Shown here piece after piece: positions 50,127-58,737 of a stretch of DNA of 64,000 bases; position 1 is the stretch's first letter; the number at the start of each line of letters is the position of its first letter. This DNA is from SHAN690 sp041391765. Lineage in GTDB: Bacteria > Bacteroidota > Bacteroidia > Flavobacteriales_G > Salibacteraceae. A program made the position numbers and the translations under genes. The DNA lies in contig JAWKNJ010000014.1 of assembly GCA_041391765.1 (NCBI GenBank), positions 154,880-218,879 on the forward strand. The letters run 5' to 3'. The notes below the pieces were generated by a model, which was not told where the DNA came from, made no database searches, and worked only from the letters and a program-made list of their open reading frames with translations.

Positions 50127-53100
50127 ATGATCGATAAACTCATTGGATTTTCAATCCGAAACAAACTCATCATTGGGATGTTTGTGCTCGCCCTTATTGG
50201 GTGGGGCGCCTATTCCCTTCAACAAATACCGATTGACGCGGTGCCGGATATTACCACGAATCAGGTGCAACTGCTTACCCAATCGCCAACACTTGCTGCT
50301 CAAGAGGTGGAACAGTTCATCACTTTCCCTATTGAGATTGCCATGTCGAACCTTCCCAAAGTAGTTGAGATTCGCTCGACTTCTCGTTTCGGCATTTCCG
50401 TGGTGACCGTGGTCTTTGAAGAAGACATGGATATATATCTGGCGCGTCAGCTCATCTCTGAACAGCTTAAAACTGCCGAGAAAGAGATCCCAGCAGGCTT
50501 TGGCACACCCGAATTAGGGCCAATCACAACGGGATTAGGCGAAGTATACCAATACGTGCTTCACAAGCAGCCCGGCTATGAAGAAGCCTATAGCGACATG
50601 GATCTCCGAACCATCAACGACTGGATTGTCAAGCGACAATTGGCGGGAACCCCAGGAGTCATCGAAGTCAACGGTTGGGGAGGCCACTTGAAACAATACG
50701 AAGTAGCGGTGAACCCCAGCCGACTGAATAGCATGAACATCACCGTGGCTGAAGTGTTTGATGCATTGGAAGCCAACAACGAAAACACCGGTGGCAGCTA
50801 TATCGAGCGCAGGTTCAATACCTATTTCATCCGCGGTGAAGGACTTGTTAAATCCCTGGAGGACATTGAAAAGATTGTGGTGAAGTCGGAAAATGGTATC
50901 CCGGTTCTCATTCGTGACATCGCAAAGGTGAGTTATGGAAGTTCTCCAAGAATGGGAGCTATAACCTACAATGGACAAGGCGAAGTAGTGGGTGGACAGG
51001 CGCTCATGCTGAAGGGCGAGAACTCTTTTGATGTAGTGAAAGCCGTTAAAGAACGCATCGAAATCATCAACGAATCCCTGCCCGAAGGAGTCATCATCGA
51101 GCCCTACATTGATCGATCGAAGCTGATCGGTCGAGCCATCAACACGGTGACTACCAACCTTGTTGAAGGGGGCTTGATCGTGATCTTGGTGCTGGTCTTT
51201 CTGCTTGGCAACTTGCGCGGTGGTCTGATCGTAGCATCTGTGATTCCGCTGTCCATGCTCTTCGCTATGGCCATGATGAACGTGTTTGGTGTTTCTGCCA
51301 ACCTGATGTCCCTGGGTGCTATCGATTTCGGACTTGTAGTGGATGGGTCGGTAATTATCGTTGAAGCAATACTTCATCGCTTGACTTCAGAGTTTAGCGG
51401 TCAACGCCTCGATCAAAAACAATTGGACGAGCAGGTGCTCGGTGCATCGACTCGCATTCGTAGTTCAGCTGCATTCGGTGAAATCATCATCCTAATTGTT
51501 TACTTGCCGATCCTCGCGCTTGTTGGTATCGAAGGCAAGATGTTCAAGCCTATGGCGCAGACGGTGAGCTTCGCCATCCTCGGAGCACTTATTCTTTCCA
51601 TGACCTATGTTCCCATGATGAGCGCGCTGTTCCTCAGCAAGAACATCTCATCCAAGCGAACGCTGAGCGATCGTCTTATTGACAAGGTTCAAAGCATTTA
51701 TTCGCCTTCGCTCCATTTAGCGTTGAAGTCGAAGTCAATTGTTGTTATCGTCTCTGTCGGGTTATTCCTCATGAGCTTGTTCACCTTCAATCGATTGGGT
51801 GGTGAGTTCATACCGACACTAGAAGAAGGCGATTTTGCCCTGCATCAAATCCTCCCTCCGGGTAGTTCACTGCAACAAAGTGTTGAGGTTTCGCAGAAGA
51901 TTCAGCGCTTGCTCCTCGACAGCTTCCCTGAAGTAGAGATGGCTGTCAGCAAAATTGGTACGGCAGAAATACCAACCGACCCCATGCCCATCGAAGTTGG
52001 AGACATCATGGTGCACATGGCGCCAAAAGAGGAATGGGTTTCGGCATCCACCAAACAGGAAATGTTCGAAAAGATGGAGCGCGTATTGAACCAGATTCCG
52101 GGTGTTGAATACGAATTCACCCAACCGATTCAAATGCGCTTCAACGAGTTGATCGCAGGTATCAGAGAGGATATCGCCATTAAAATTTTTGGAGAAAACC
52201 CTGACATCTTGCATCAAAAAGCCGGTGAGGTCCAGGCGTTGATCAGCGGTATCGATGGCATTGGCGATTTACGTGTAGAGCAGACTAAAGGACTTCCACA
52301 AATGGTGGTACGCTATAACCGAAGCAAACTAGCCCAATACGACCTCGACATTAGGACGCTTAACCGTCTCCTTCGTGCGGCTTTTGCAGGTGAATCTGCA
52401 GGAGTGGTATTCGAAGAAGAACGCAGGTTCGACCTGGTTGTTCGGCTGGACGAACGCTCGCGTCAAAGCATCGAGGACATTCGAAACCTGTATATCCCAT
52501 TATCCAACGGACGCCAAATCCCGTTGAAGGAGGTGGCGGATGTCAACATGGAAGAAGGCCCGATGCAAATCTCGCGTGACAACGCCAAGCGAAGGATTGT
52601 GATTGGAGTGAATGCACGTAATCGAGACACTGAAAGTCTGGTCAATGAAATTCAGGAAAAGCTCCACAGCGAACTGGATTTGCCCCCGGGCTACTATGTC
52701 AGCTACGGTGGACAATTTGAGAACATGATCGCGGCCAAGAAGCGACTGTATGTTGCCGTACCCGTGGCCTTGCTTTTGATTTTAGTGTTGCTCTTTTTCA
52801 CCTTCCAAAGTGTGAAGCAAGCGTTACTCATTTTCACCGCCATTCCACTTTCCGCGATTGGTGGAATCTATGCCCTCTGGCTGCGCGACATGCCATTCAG
52901 CATCTCGGCAGGAGTAGGTTTTATCGCACTCTTTGGCGTGGCCGTGTTGAACGGAATCGTTTTGATCGCATACTTCAACCAGCTCAAAAAAGAAGGCATC
53001 GAAGATGTTCACGAGCGTATTGTGGTCGGCACCCGGGTTCGCTTGCGCCCCGTGCTGATGACCGCTTCGGTGGCCGCACTCGGATTCTTGCCGATGGCGC

Positions 53101-54434
53101 TTTCCACCTCTGGTGGAGCCGAAGTTCAACGACCACTCGCAACAGTTGTAATTGGTGGCTTGATTTCAGCAACACTGCTGACCCTGTTGGTGCTGCCTGT
53201 GCTATACAGTCTAATCGAAACCTGGAAGCCGGGAGCATCTAAGTCGATAGCATATGCCGTGTTGTTGGTCTTGAGCATGGGCTCCTTGACGCTCAATGCG
53301 CAGGAACCTCTTTCATTGGATCAAGCCATATCCATGGCAAAGGAGAACCATCCATCATTACGTGCCGCACAGTTGGGTGTGGAACAACAAGAAAAGCTCA
53401 AGAAGACTGCCTTTGACCTTGACAAAACGCAGATCAACTACTCGCGTGGAGAGATCAATCTAGCGAATGTGAACGACTATCAATGGCAGATTAGTCAGCG
53501 GTTTAAGTTCCCCACGACCTATGTGTCCCAAGCCAAACTGCAGCGTGAGAAAGTGGCGCTGAGCGAAAAGGCGCTCGCCATCACGGAGCTGGAGATGGAG
53601 CGCAACGTTCGCAGCGCTTGGACGCAATTATCCTATGCTAAGGAGGCTGAACAAATGATGGCTGAAGTGGCCGAAGTTTTCTCCGAATTTGCGGAGGCTG
53701 CCTCAAAGCGCTTCGAAGCGGGAGACATCAATGCGCTTGAAAAAGTCACGGCACAAAGCCAGCTCGAGCAGGTATTGATTCGAAGAAAGCAGGCCCAAGC
53801 GGATGCCTTAGCGGCAAGACAACAGCTTCAGCAATGGCTAGGAACAGACACTTCTTGGGTCTTCCCTAACCAAGCTTTGGAACCGATCGCTATACCTGCG
53901 TCTTCCAATGGCGGTGGCAATGCCACGGTCGACTACTATCGTCAGCGTTCCGAAATCGCGCAGCGCGAACATCGGCTTTCCCAAAGTGCTTTTCTACCTG
54001 ACTTAAGTGTCGGATACATCAACCAGCAAATCGAGAGTATTGGCGGAACACAGGCGTTCCAGTTCGGTGTTGGCTTACCCATCTTCTTTTGGACAGAACA
54101 AGGCAAAGCACAGGCCGCGAAAATCGGATCTGAGATGGCAGCTGCCGACTTGGAAACTTGGCAGCTCAGCACAGAAGCCGCCTTTCAAAAGCGATCGCAA
54201 GAATTGCGGAAATATCGCCTTCAACTCGATTGGTATGAAAGCACAGGCGAGAAAACTGCAAATGAGCTACTACGCTTCGCTCGAAAAGCCTATCGCGAGG
54301 GCGAGATCGGCTACCTCGAATTCATTCAAACCACGGCTCAGGCCGTGACGATCAAAACGGAGTATTTGAACACCGTGAACCTTTACAATCAAAGCATTAT
54401 CGACCTGCAATACTTGGCGGGTAACTTCAACTAA
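50127..54434 (+). CDS. CusA/CzcA heavy-metal RND pump fused to a TolC-like domain
   Basis: A 1435-residue fusion. Residues 1 to about 1040 are a heavy-metal RND pump: helix 1 with IRNKLIIGMFVLALIGWGAYS, VPDITTNQVQ, the charged helix 4 motif GAIDFGLVVDGSVIIVEAI, and the second-half GFIALFGVAVLNGIVLI. Residues about 1062-1435 are a TolC-type outer-membrane factor (LDQAISMAKENHPSLRAAQL, then helical repeats ending in LYNQSIIDLQYLAGNFN). The joint (1041-1060) reads like a signal peptide (AYAVLLVLSMGSLTLNAQ), so cleavage into two proteins is possible. The ion cannot be decided; the His-rich partners suggest Cu, Ag, Zn or Co. Confidence 0.93.
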   Translation: MIDKLIGFSIRNKLIIGMFVLALIGWGAYSLQQIPIDAVPDITTNQVQLLTQSPTLAAQEVEQFITFPIEIAMSNLPKVVEIRSTSRFGISVVTVVFEEDMDIYLARQLISEQLKTAEKEIPAGFGTPELGPITTGLGEVYQYVLHKQPGYEEAYSDMDLRTINDWIVKRQLAGTPGVIEVNGWGGHLKQYEVAVNPSRLNSMNITVAEVFDALEANNENTGGSYIERRFNTYFIRGEGLVKSLEDIEKIVVKSENGIPVLIRDIAKVSYGSSPRMGAITYNGQGEVVGGQALMLKGENSFDVVKAVKERIEIINESLPEGVIIEPYIDRSKLIGRAINTVTTNLVEGGLIVILVLVFLLGNLRGGLIVASVIPLSMLFAMAMMNVFGVSANLMSLGAIDFGLVVDGSVIIVEAILHRLTSEFSGQRLDQKQLDEQVLGASTRIRSSAAFGEIIILIVYLPILALVGIEGKMFKPMAQTVSFAILGALILSMTYVPMMSALFLSKNISSKRTLSDRLIDKVQSIYSPSLHLALKSKSIVVIVSVGLFLMSLFTFNRLGGEFIPTLEEGDFALHQILPPGSSLQQSVEVSQKIQRLLLDSFPEVEMAVSKIGTAEIPTDPMPIEVGDIMVHMAPKEEWVSASTKQEMFEKMERVLNQIPGVEYEFTQPIQMRFNELIAGIREDIAIKIFGENPDILHQKAGEVQALISGIDGIGDLRVEQTKGLPQMVVRYNRSKLAQYDLDIRTLNRLLRAAFAGESAGVVFEEERRFDLVVRLDERSRQSIEDIRNLYIPLSNGRQIPLKEVADVNMEEGPMQISRDNAKRRIVIGVNARNRDTESLVNEIQEKLHSELDLPPGYYVSYGGQFENMIAAKKRLYVAVPVALLLILVLLFFTFQSVKQALLIFTAIPLSAIGGIYALWLRDMPFSISAGVGFIALFGVAVLNGIVLIAYFNQLKKEGIEDVHERIVVGTRVRLRPVLMTASVAALGFLPMALSTSGGAEVQRPLATVVIGGLISATLLTLLVLPVLYSLIETWKPGASKSIAYAVLLVLSMGSLTLNAQEPLSLDQAISMAKENHPSLRAAQLGVEQQEKLKKTAFDLDKTQINYSRGEINLANVNDYQWQISQRFKFPTTYVSQAKLQREKVALSEKALAITELEMERNVRSAWTQLSYAKEAEQMMAEVAEVFSEFAEAASKRFEAGDINALEKVTAQSQLEQVLIRRKQAQADALAARQQLQQWLGTDTSWVFPNQALEPIAIPASSNGGGNATVDYYRQRSEIAQREHRLSQSAFLPDLSVGYINQQIESIGGTQAFQFGVGLPIFFWTEQGKAQAAKIGSEMAAADLETWQLSTEAAFQKRSQELRKYRLQLDWYESTGEKTANELLRFARKAYREGEIGYLEFIQTTAQAVTIKTEYLNTVNLYNQSIIDLQYLAGNFN

Positions 54435-54441
54435 TTCAATC

Positions 54442-55680
54442 ATGAAAACATCAATATATATCTCTCTATTCTTGACTTTTCTGCTCGCATCATGCGGCCA
54501 AACAGAGAATCAACCCACTGAAACAGCGGAGGCCCACGACCACGCTTCGAATGAAAATGAGGTACACCTCGTTCAGCAGCAAATGGATGTGATGGACATC
54601 CAGCTCGGACATTTTCAACACCTGAACTTGAGTACGACTGTAAAATCCAACGGTCAGCTTCAGCTTCCACCTCAAAACAAGGCCAGTCTCAGCGCTGTGA
54701 TGGGGGGGCGGGTGAAAACCATTACCGCCATCGAGGGCGATCATGTGAGCAAGGGCCAAGTTCTGGCGACTTTGGAGCATCCCGACTTTATTGCGTTGCA
54801 GGAACAGTACATGGCATCATTGGGTCAATTGTCGTTTCGCGAAATGGACTACCAACGCAAAAAGTCGCTCTTCGCAGATAGTTTGAGTTCCGCAAAAGAC
54901 CTACAACAAAGTGAAGCGGAATATCAATCGCTTCAGGCTTCGGTGAATGGTCTGCGCGCTCGCCTTCAAATGCTGGATTTGGACATCAATGCGATTGAAC
55001 GTGGAGATTTTGCCACAGTTATTCCCATCAAAGCTCCAATCAACGGCTACGTTCGGAGCATAGAGGTGAACATTGGGAAATACGTACATCCTGACCAAAA
55101 CCTATTTGAAATTGTGGACAACGACCACATCCATATTGACCTGCGCGTGTATGAGAAAGACATGCCCAAAATTCATGAAGGTCAAAAGGTGTTCTTCTCA
55201 TTGAGCAACAACCCCGATTCGGTATTCCAAGGCAGCATTTTTGCTCTGGGTCGTGCCTTTGAGGATGAGCCCAAGGCCATGCTTGTCCATGCTGAAATTG
55301 ACAACAAAGCAGGTGTACTCTTACCTGGTATGTATGTAGATGCTCGAATTGTAACGAGTAACGAAAAAGTGTTGGCGCTGCCTACAGATGCGATCGTTTC
55401 GGACGGAGGACTCAGCTATATCTTCGTTTTAAAGCCCGAAGCAAGTCATGGCCATGATCATGCACACGAGCACGCTCACAGCCATGACCAAGCACCTAGC
55501 AAATCGGATGAGCACATCTTCCAGAAAGTAGAAGTAAACACCGGAGCGAATGACATCGGGTTTGTTGAAGTGGTGCCGGCAGAGAAAATCTCAGACCATG
55601 CGAAAATTGTGACCAACGGGGCATTCTATCTCTTGGCAGAAATGAAGAAAGGTGAAGGCGGACATGGTCACCATCATTGA
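54442..55680 (+). CDS. CusB-like periplasmic adaptor, His-rich lipoprotein
   Basis: A 412-residue membrane-fusion protein with lipobox LLASC (near residue 18). It has a barrel-sandwich hybrid (LSAVMGGRVKTITAIEGDHV...KGQVLATLEHPDF), a helical hairpin (about 115-180), the closing half IKAPINGYVRSIEVNIGKYV, beta-barrel and membrane-proximal domains. His-rich insertions lie near 335-350 (HGHDHAHEHAHSHDQ) and at the very end (GGHGHHH). It links the CusA part to the TolC-like part and may capture metal. It lies seven bases after cusA. Confidence 0.92.
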   Translation: MKTSIYISLFLTFLLASCGQTENQPTETAEAHDHASNENEVHLVQQQMDVMDIQLGHFQHLNLSTTVKSNGQLQLPPQNKASLSAVMGGRVKTITAIEGDHVSKGQVLATLEHPDFIALQEQYMASLGQLSFREMDYQRKKSLFADSLSSAKDLQQSEAEYQSLQASVNGLRARLQMLDLDINAIERGDFATVIPIKAPINGYVRSIEVNIGKYVHPDQNLFEIVDNDHIHIDLRVYEKDMPKIHEGQKVFFSLSNNPDSVFQGSIFALGRAFEDEPKAMLVHAEIDNKAGVLLPGMYVDARIVTSNEKVLALPTDAIVSDGGLSYIFVLKPEASHGHDHAHEHAHSHDQAPSKSDEHIFQKVEVNTGANDIGFVEVVPAEKISDHAKIVTNGAFYLLAEMKKGEGGHGHHH

Positions 55681-55708
55681 GAGCGAGAATTGGGGAATTG
55701 AGCTCGGA

Positions 55709-55900
55709 CTAATTGGACGGGCTCACTTTTCTCAACACAACCAGCGAATAGACCACGAAGGTGGTTCCAAGACCGATCATGAAATCTCTAATATCTATTC
55801 CTCCACTCGGAAGAAACTTTGTTAGGTAGCTTATACCAATGATGAGCGATCCGGCTGGCAGGAGAACCTTCCCGACTTTTCTGTTCATGGTTGTGTTCAT
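55709..55900 (-). CDS. Small membrane protein of unknown function
   Basis: A 63-residue protein with two hydrophobic segments (KVLLPAGSLIIGISYLTKFL and FMIGLGTTFVVYSLVVL) joined by a short loop with GGIDIRD. It starts with ATG 55900 (a second ATG, MNRK, is four codons on). It converges with the cusB-like gene, 28 bases apart. No family is recognised; the codon pattern and hairpin-like topology suggest a real gene. Confidence 0.55.
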   Translation of the reverse strand: MNTTMNRKVGKVLLPAGSLIIGISYLTKFLPSGGIDIRDFMIGLGTTFVVYSLVVLRKVSPSN

Positions 55901-55941
55901 GATTCAAGTTTAATGAATTCAAAATGAAGATCATAAAAGAA

Positions 55942-56337
55942 TTAGGGAATGGCGAATTCGAAGTCATAGAAATGTTGTTTGCTCTCAATTCTGATATTCA
56001 TCGATCCTCTAATTCCCCGTAAGTCTCCCTCACCTGTACCGGGAACAACCTCCAAGATTAGACTCTGACCTGTAGAGTCAGTTTTGCCGTAGTGCTGCAG
56101 CGCAAAACTTCCCGACTTCCCATTGACCGACCCCTCAAAAATTTCCACGGCTACATATCCACCCGCACTTCGGCCGGCATCGAGCATGCTGAGCATTTCT
56201 CCGTGGCTGGATCCGCTGAGCGGTCCTTCGAATGTTTTGTCAATATTGAGGCGTCCACCGTGCAAGGTGGTTCCGTGGGAATAAGAAACATCTTGGGGCG
56301 TGAGTCTTACTTCAAATGTTCCAGTGATTTTTTCCAT
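55942..56337 (-). CDS. DUF3224 family protein
   Basis: A 131-residue cytoplasmic protein with the DUF3224 pattern: MEKITGTFEVRLTPQD at the start, NIDKTFEGPLSGSSHGEMLS, GYVAVEIFEGSVNGKSGSF, LQHYG, and VPGTGEGDLRGIRGSMNI. It is a small beta-barrel-like fold related to allene oxide cyclase/dirigent-type proteins; activity is unknown. It is divergent from the PhnA-like gene, 66 bases between starts. Confidence 0.88.
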   Translation of the reverse strand: MEKITGTFEVRLTPQDVSYSHGTTLHGGRLNIDKTFEGPLSGSSHGEMLSMLDAGRSAGGYVAVEIFEGSVNGKSGSFALQHYGKTDSTGQSLILEVVPGTGEGDLRGIRGSMNIRIESKQHFYDFEFAIP

Positions 56338-56403
56338 AGCAGCTATTTAAAACAAATATTACACATATTGCGCATGGTCGGAGTAACGGCATACTTTTGA
56401 CCA

Positions 56404-56742
56404 ATGCCTGAATCAACGACCTGTCCCAGTTGCCAATCTCCATATGGATACTCCACCGGAGGCGAATTATTAATGTGTCCTGAATGTGGGAACGAATGGA
56501 ATCCTGGTGATGTGGAAGACATGGGTGGGTTGATCGTGAAAGACTCGAATGGCAACTTGCTGCAAGATGGCGATAGCGTGATCGTCATCAAAAACCTACC
56601 TGTGAAAGGCTCTCCGCAACCTGTCAAAGCAGGAACCAAGGTGAAAAACATCCGCCTTACCGAGGGTGATCACAACATCGACTGTAAGATCGATGGCTTC
56701 GGGTCGATGGCATTGAAGTCTGAGTTTGTGAGGAAGGCCTAG
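56404..56742 (+). CDS. PhnA/YjdM family zinc-ribbon protein
   Basis: A 112-residue protein with an N-terminal zinc ribbon (TCPSCQSPYGYSTGGELLMC then PECGNEW; two CxxC pairs) and the YjdM/PhnA C-terminal domain (VKDSNGNLLQDGDSVIVIKN, LKVKG-type strand, GTKVKNIRLTEGDHNIDCKI, MALKSEFVRKA). It was historically called alkylphosphonate utilisation protein, but the role is unknown. The stop overlaps the stop of the next, convergent gene by four bases (56739-56742). Confidence 0.93.
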   Translation: MPESTTCPSCQSPYGYSTGGELLMCPECGNEWNPGDVEDMGGLIVKDSNGNLLQDGDSVIVIKNLPVKGSPQPVKAGTKVKNIRLTEGDHNIDCKIDGFGSMALKSEFVRKA

Positions 56743-56936
56743 GCTCCAAAATACTTCAACGCCTCATAAATTAAGAAGGCGGGCCAAACTAGCGCCTTGA
56801 AGAATCCCAAAACTCCCATCCAAAATCCGGTTGCGTTTGAAAAAAAATAGATCAGCGCTCCAATGAGCCCGAAGCCATAAACGGCATTTCCGGAGGAGGC
56901 TTGTTTAGTGACTTTCTCTTTTACAATGACTGCCAT
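56739..56936 (-). CDS. Small membrane protein of unknown function
   Basis: A 65-residue protein with a short basic N-terminus (MAVIVKEKVTKQAS), a first hydrophobic segment (AVYGFGLIGALIYFFSNATG) and a second (FKALVWPAFLIYEALKYFGA). Proteins of this build, ending in a WPAFL-type helix, are widespread in bacteria without known role. ATG 56936 is the only sensible start. It is convergent with the PhnA-like gene. Confidence 0.7.
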   Translation of the reverse strand: MAVIVKEKVTKQASSGNAVYGFGLIGALIYFFSNATGFWMGVLGFFKALVWPAFLIYEALKYFGA

Positions 56937-57080
56937 GATGTTTCAATTTGATGACAAACGTGGAGCATTCCATTTACACCGTACATGATAATCATCAGCT
57001 TCAGCCTTGCTAAATGTCTGATTATGTGATTCTTTGAGGCCTTAACAGATTTTCACTAACTCCTTCGATAGTATTACTAT

Positions 57081-57088
57081 TATTTTTG
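57081..57088 (+). promoter_or_regulatory. -7 promoter element of the second TetR operon
   Basis: TATTTTTG, exact TAnnTTTG, ends five bases before the ATG at 57094. This is the same spacing as for rbfA. No -33 element is evident at the normal distance. Confidence 0.5.
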
Positions 57089-57093
57089 CGGGC

Positions 57094-57771
57094 ATGGATA
57101 ACCTATTTCATAAATTCAAGATCAGCGTTCACGCTGCGACCTTTAATAAGGACCCGGAAACATCTGATCTTGGACAAGCCATAATCAAGGAGAGCATTGA
57201 TCTTCTTGATGAAATCGGATTTGAAAGTTTTACGTTTAAGAAGATGGCTGCGGTGCTCAGCACCTCAGAGGCAAGCATCTATCGATACTTCGATAACAAA
57301 CACAAACTACTCACCTATTTGGTTGGTTGGTATTGGAGTTGGATAGAGTATCAAATCGCATTTCACACCAACAACCTCCCTGATGCAAAACAAAAATTGA
57401 GGATTGCCATTGGAATCATTACCTCACCCGTATCCAAAGCAGACGAAGAATTTACGTTCAACGTGTCAAAACTTCATCAAATCGTGATCAGCGAGTCCGC
57501 CAAAACATACTTGTGTGCCAAAGTGGATGAAGAAAACAGTCACGGACACTACAAAGACTTTAAGAATGTCGTTGGCCGAATCAGTGACTTCATTCTAGAA
57601 GCAAATCCAAGTTACCAGTTTCCGCATTCGCTCATTTCCACGGTGATTGAGGGTTCACATCAGCAACAATTCTTCGCCATGCACCTGCCTTCGCTTACAG
57701 ACTGTGAAACCAACCCGGAATCTATCCAAGCCTTCTTCATCGACCTTGTTGACAAAGCAATTCAAGAATAA
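57094..57771 (+). CDS. TetR/AcrR family transcriptional regulator
   Basis: A 225-residue regulator with the HTH in SFTFKKMAAVLSTSEASIYRY (about residues 46-66) and FDNKHKLLTYL after it, as in TetR proteins. The effector domain is all alpha. It is four bases upstream of the transporter genes and probably controls them. The preceding 150-base interval holds a GC-poor segment, with GATTATGTGATTC and a TATTTTTG promoter box, but no clear dyad operator was found. Confidence 0.88.
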   Translation: MDNLFHKFKISVHAATFNKDPETSDLGQAIIKESIDLLDEIGFESFTFKKMAAVLSTSEASIYRYFDNKHKLLTYLVGWYWSWIEYQIAFHTNNLPDAKQKLRIAIGIITSPVSKADEEFTFNVSKLHQIVISESAKTYLCAKVDEENSHGHYKDFKNVVGRISDFILEANPSYQFPHSLISTVIEGSHQQQFFAMHLPSLTDCETNPESIQAFFIDLVDKAIQE

Positions 57772-57774
57772 AAC

Positions 57775-58737
57775 ATGAATACAAGATTAATTTGGGACCG
57801 GTTTGGGTTGCTAATCTCACCCTTCAGAAAACAAATAGTGCGCATCTATGTATACGCTGTTTTCAGTGGATTAGTCTATCTCGCACTGCCTTTGGGCATC
57901 CAGGTCATCATCACCTATTTACAAACCGGAGCGTTCACTTATTCCTGGATCATCCTTGCTCTTTTGGTTCTAGTGGCGATCATTTTTTCTGGTATTCTGA
58001 CCATCTATCAGATGAGGGTCTCAGAAAATATTGAGCAAGAGCTATTCGTCAACAACTCATTCGATTTCCATACGTTATTGGGCGACCTCACGGGAAAGCA
58101 ACTTCCTGGTGTCGACTTAAAAGAGAAGATGAATCGCTTTTTCGATGTCGTTCTACTCCAAAAGAAAATTTCCAAATTACTACTAGATATTCCAGCCGCA
58201 ACGGTACAAATCGTGTTTGGAATAACGCTTCTGTGCTTTTATCATCCCATTTTCTTGTTTGTCATCTTCATTCTATTACTTCTGAGCTATTTAGTGTACA
58301 AGATCTCATGGAGAATAGGACTGAAGACTAGCCTGGAAGAATCTGATTGGAAATATAAAGTCGCTGATCACCTGGAAAAAAAGGCCTCATCCGCGGCAGA
58401 ACTAACCAGTATCGAACCGAGCAAAAAAGAGTTTGATGGCTTGGTATACAATTACCTCAATCGCAGGGAAAGTCACTTTAAAACCCTTGTATTTCAATTC
58501 AGCTGGATGATTGGAATGAAGGTGATTGTAGCCGCTATTTTACTTTTCCTTGGCGGATGGCTTGTGATTAGTAACACGTTGAACATAGGTCAATTCGTAG
58601 CTGCCGAAGTAGTCATCCTGTTGATGCTGAACTCTATCGAGAAGCTTATCATCAATATGGAAAGCATCTACGATGTACTAACCTCTAATGAAAAGATTCA
58701 AGCTGTATTTCAATTGCGCGAAACCCTGAACAAATGA
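57775..58737 (+). CDS. ABC exporter membrane domain without ATPase
   Basis: A 320-residue protein with six hydrophobic segments, arranged like the membrane domain of a type I secretion or peptidase-type ABC exporter (e.g. IYVYAVFSGLVYLALPLGIQ, ILALLVLVAIIFSGIL, VQIVFGITLLCFYHPIFLFV, VIVAAILLFLGGWLVIS). It ends at residue 320 with FQLRETLNK and has no Walker A or signature motif. The stop overlaps the next start by four bases, so it is a natural end and not a recent frameshift. Either an ATPase elsewhere completes it or it works without ATP hydrolysis. Confidence 0.85.
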   Translation: MNTRLIWDRFGLLISPFRKQIVRIYVYAVFSGLVYLALPLGIQVIITYLQTGAFTYSWIILALLVLVAIIFSGILTIYQMRVSENIEQELFVNNSFDFHTLLGDLTGKQLPGVDLKEKMNRFFDVVLLQKKISKLLLDIPAATVQIVFGITLLCFYHPIFLFVIFILLLLSYLVYKISWRIGLKTSLEESDWKYKVADHLEKKASSAAELTSIEPSKKEFDGLVYNYLNRRESHFKTLVFQFSWMIGMKVIVAAILLFLGGWLVISNTLNIGQFVAAEVVILLMLNSIEKLIINMESIYDVLTSNEKIQAVFQLRETLNK

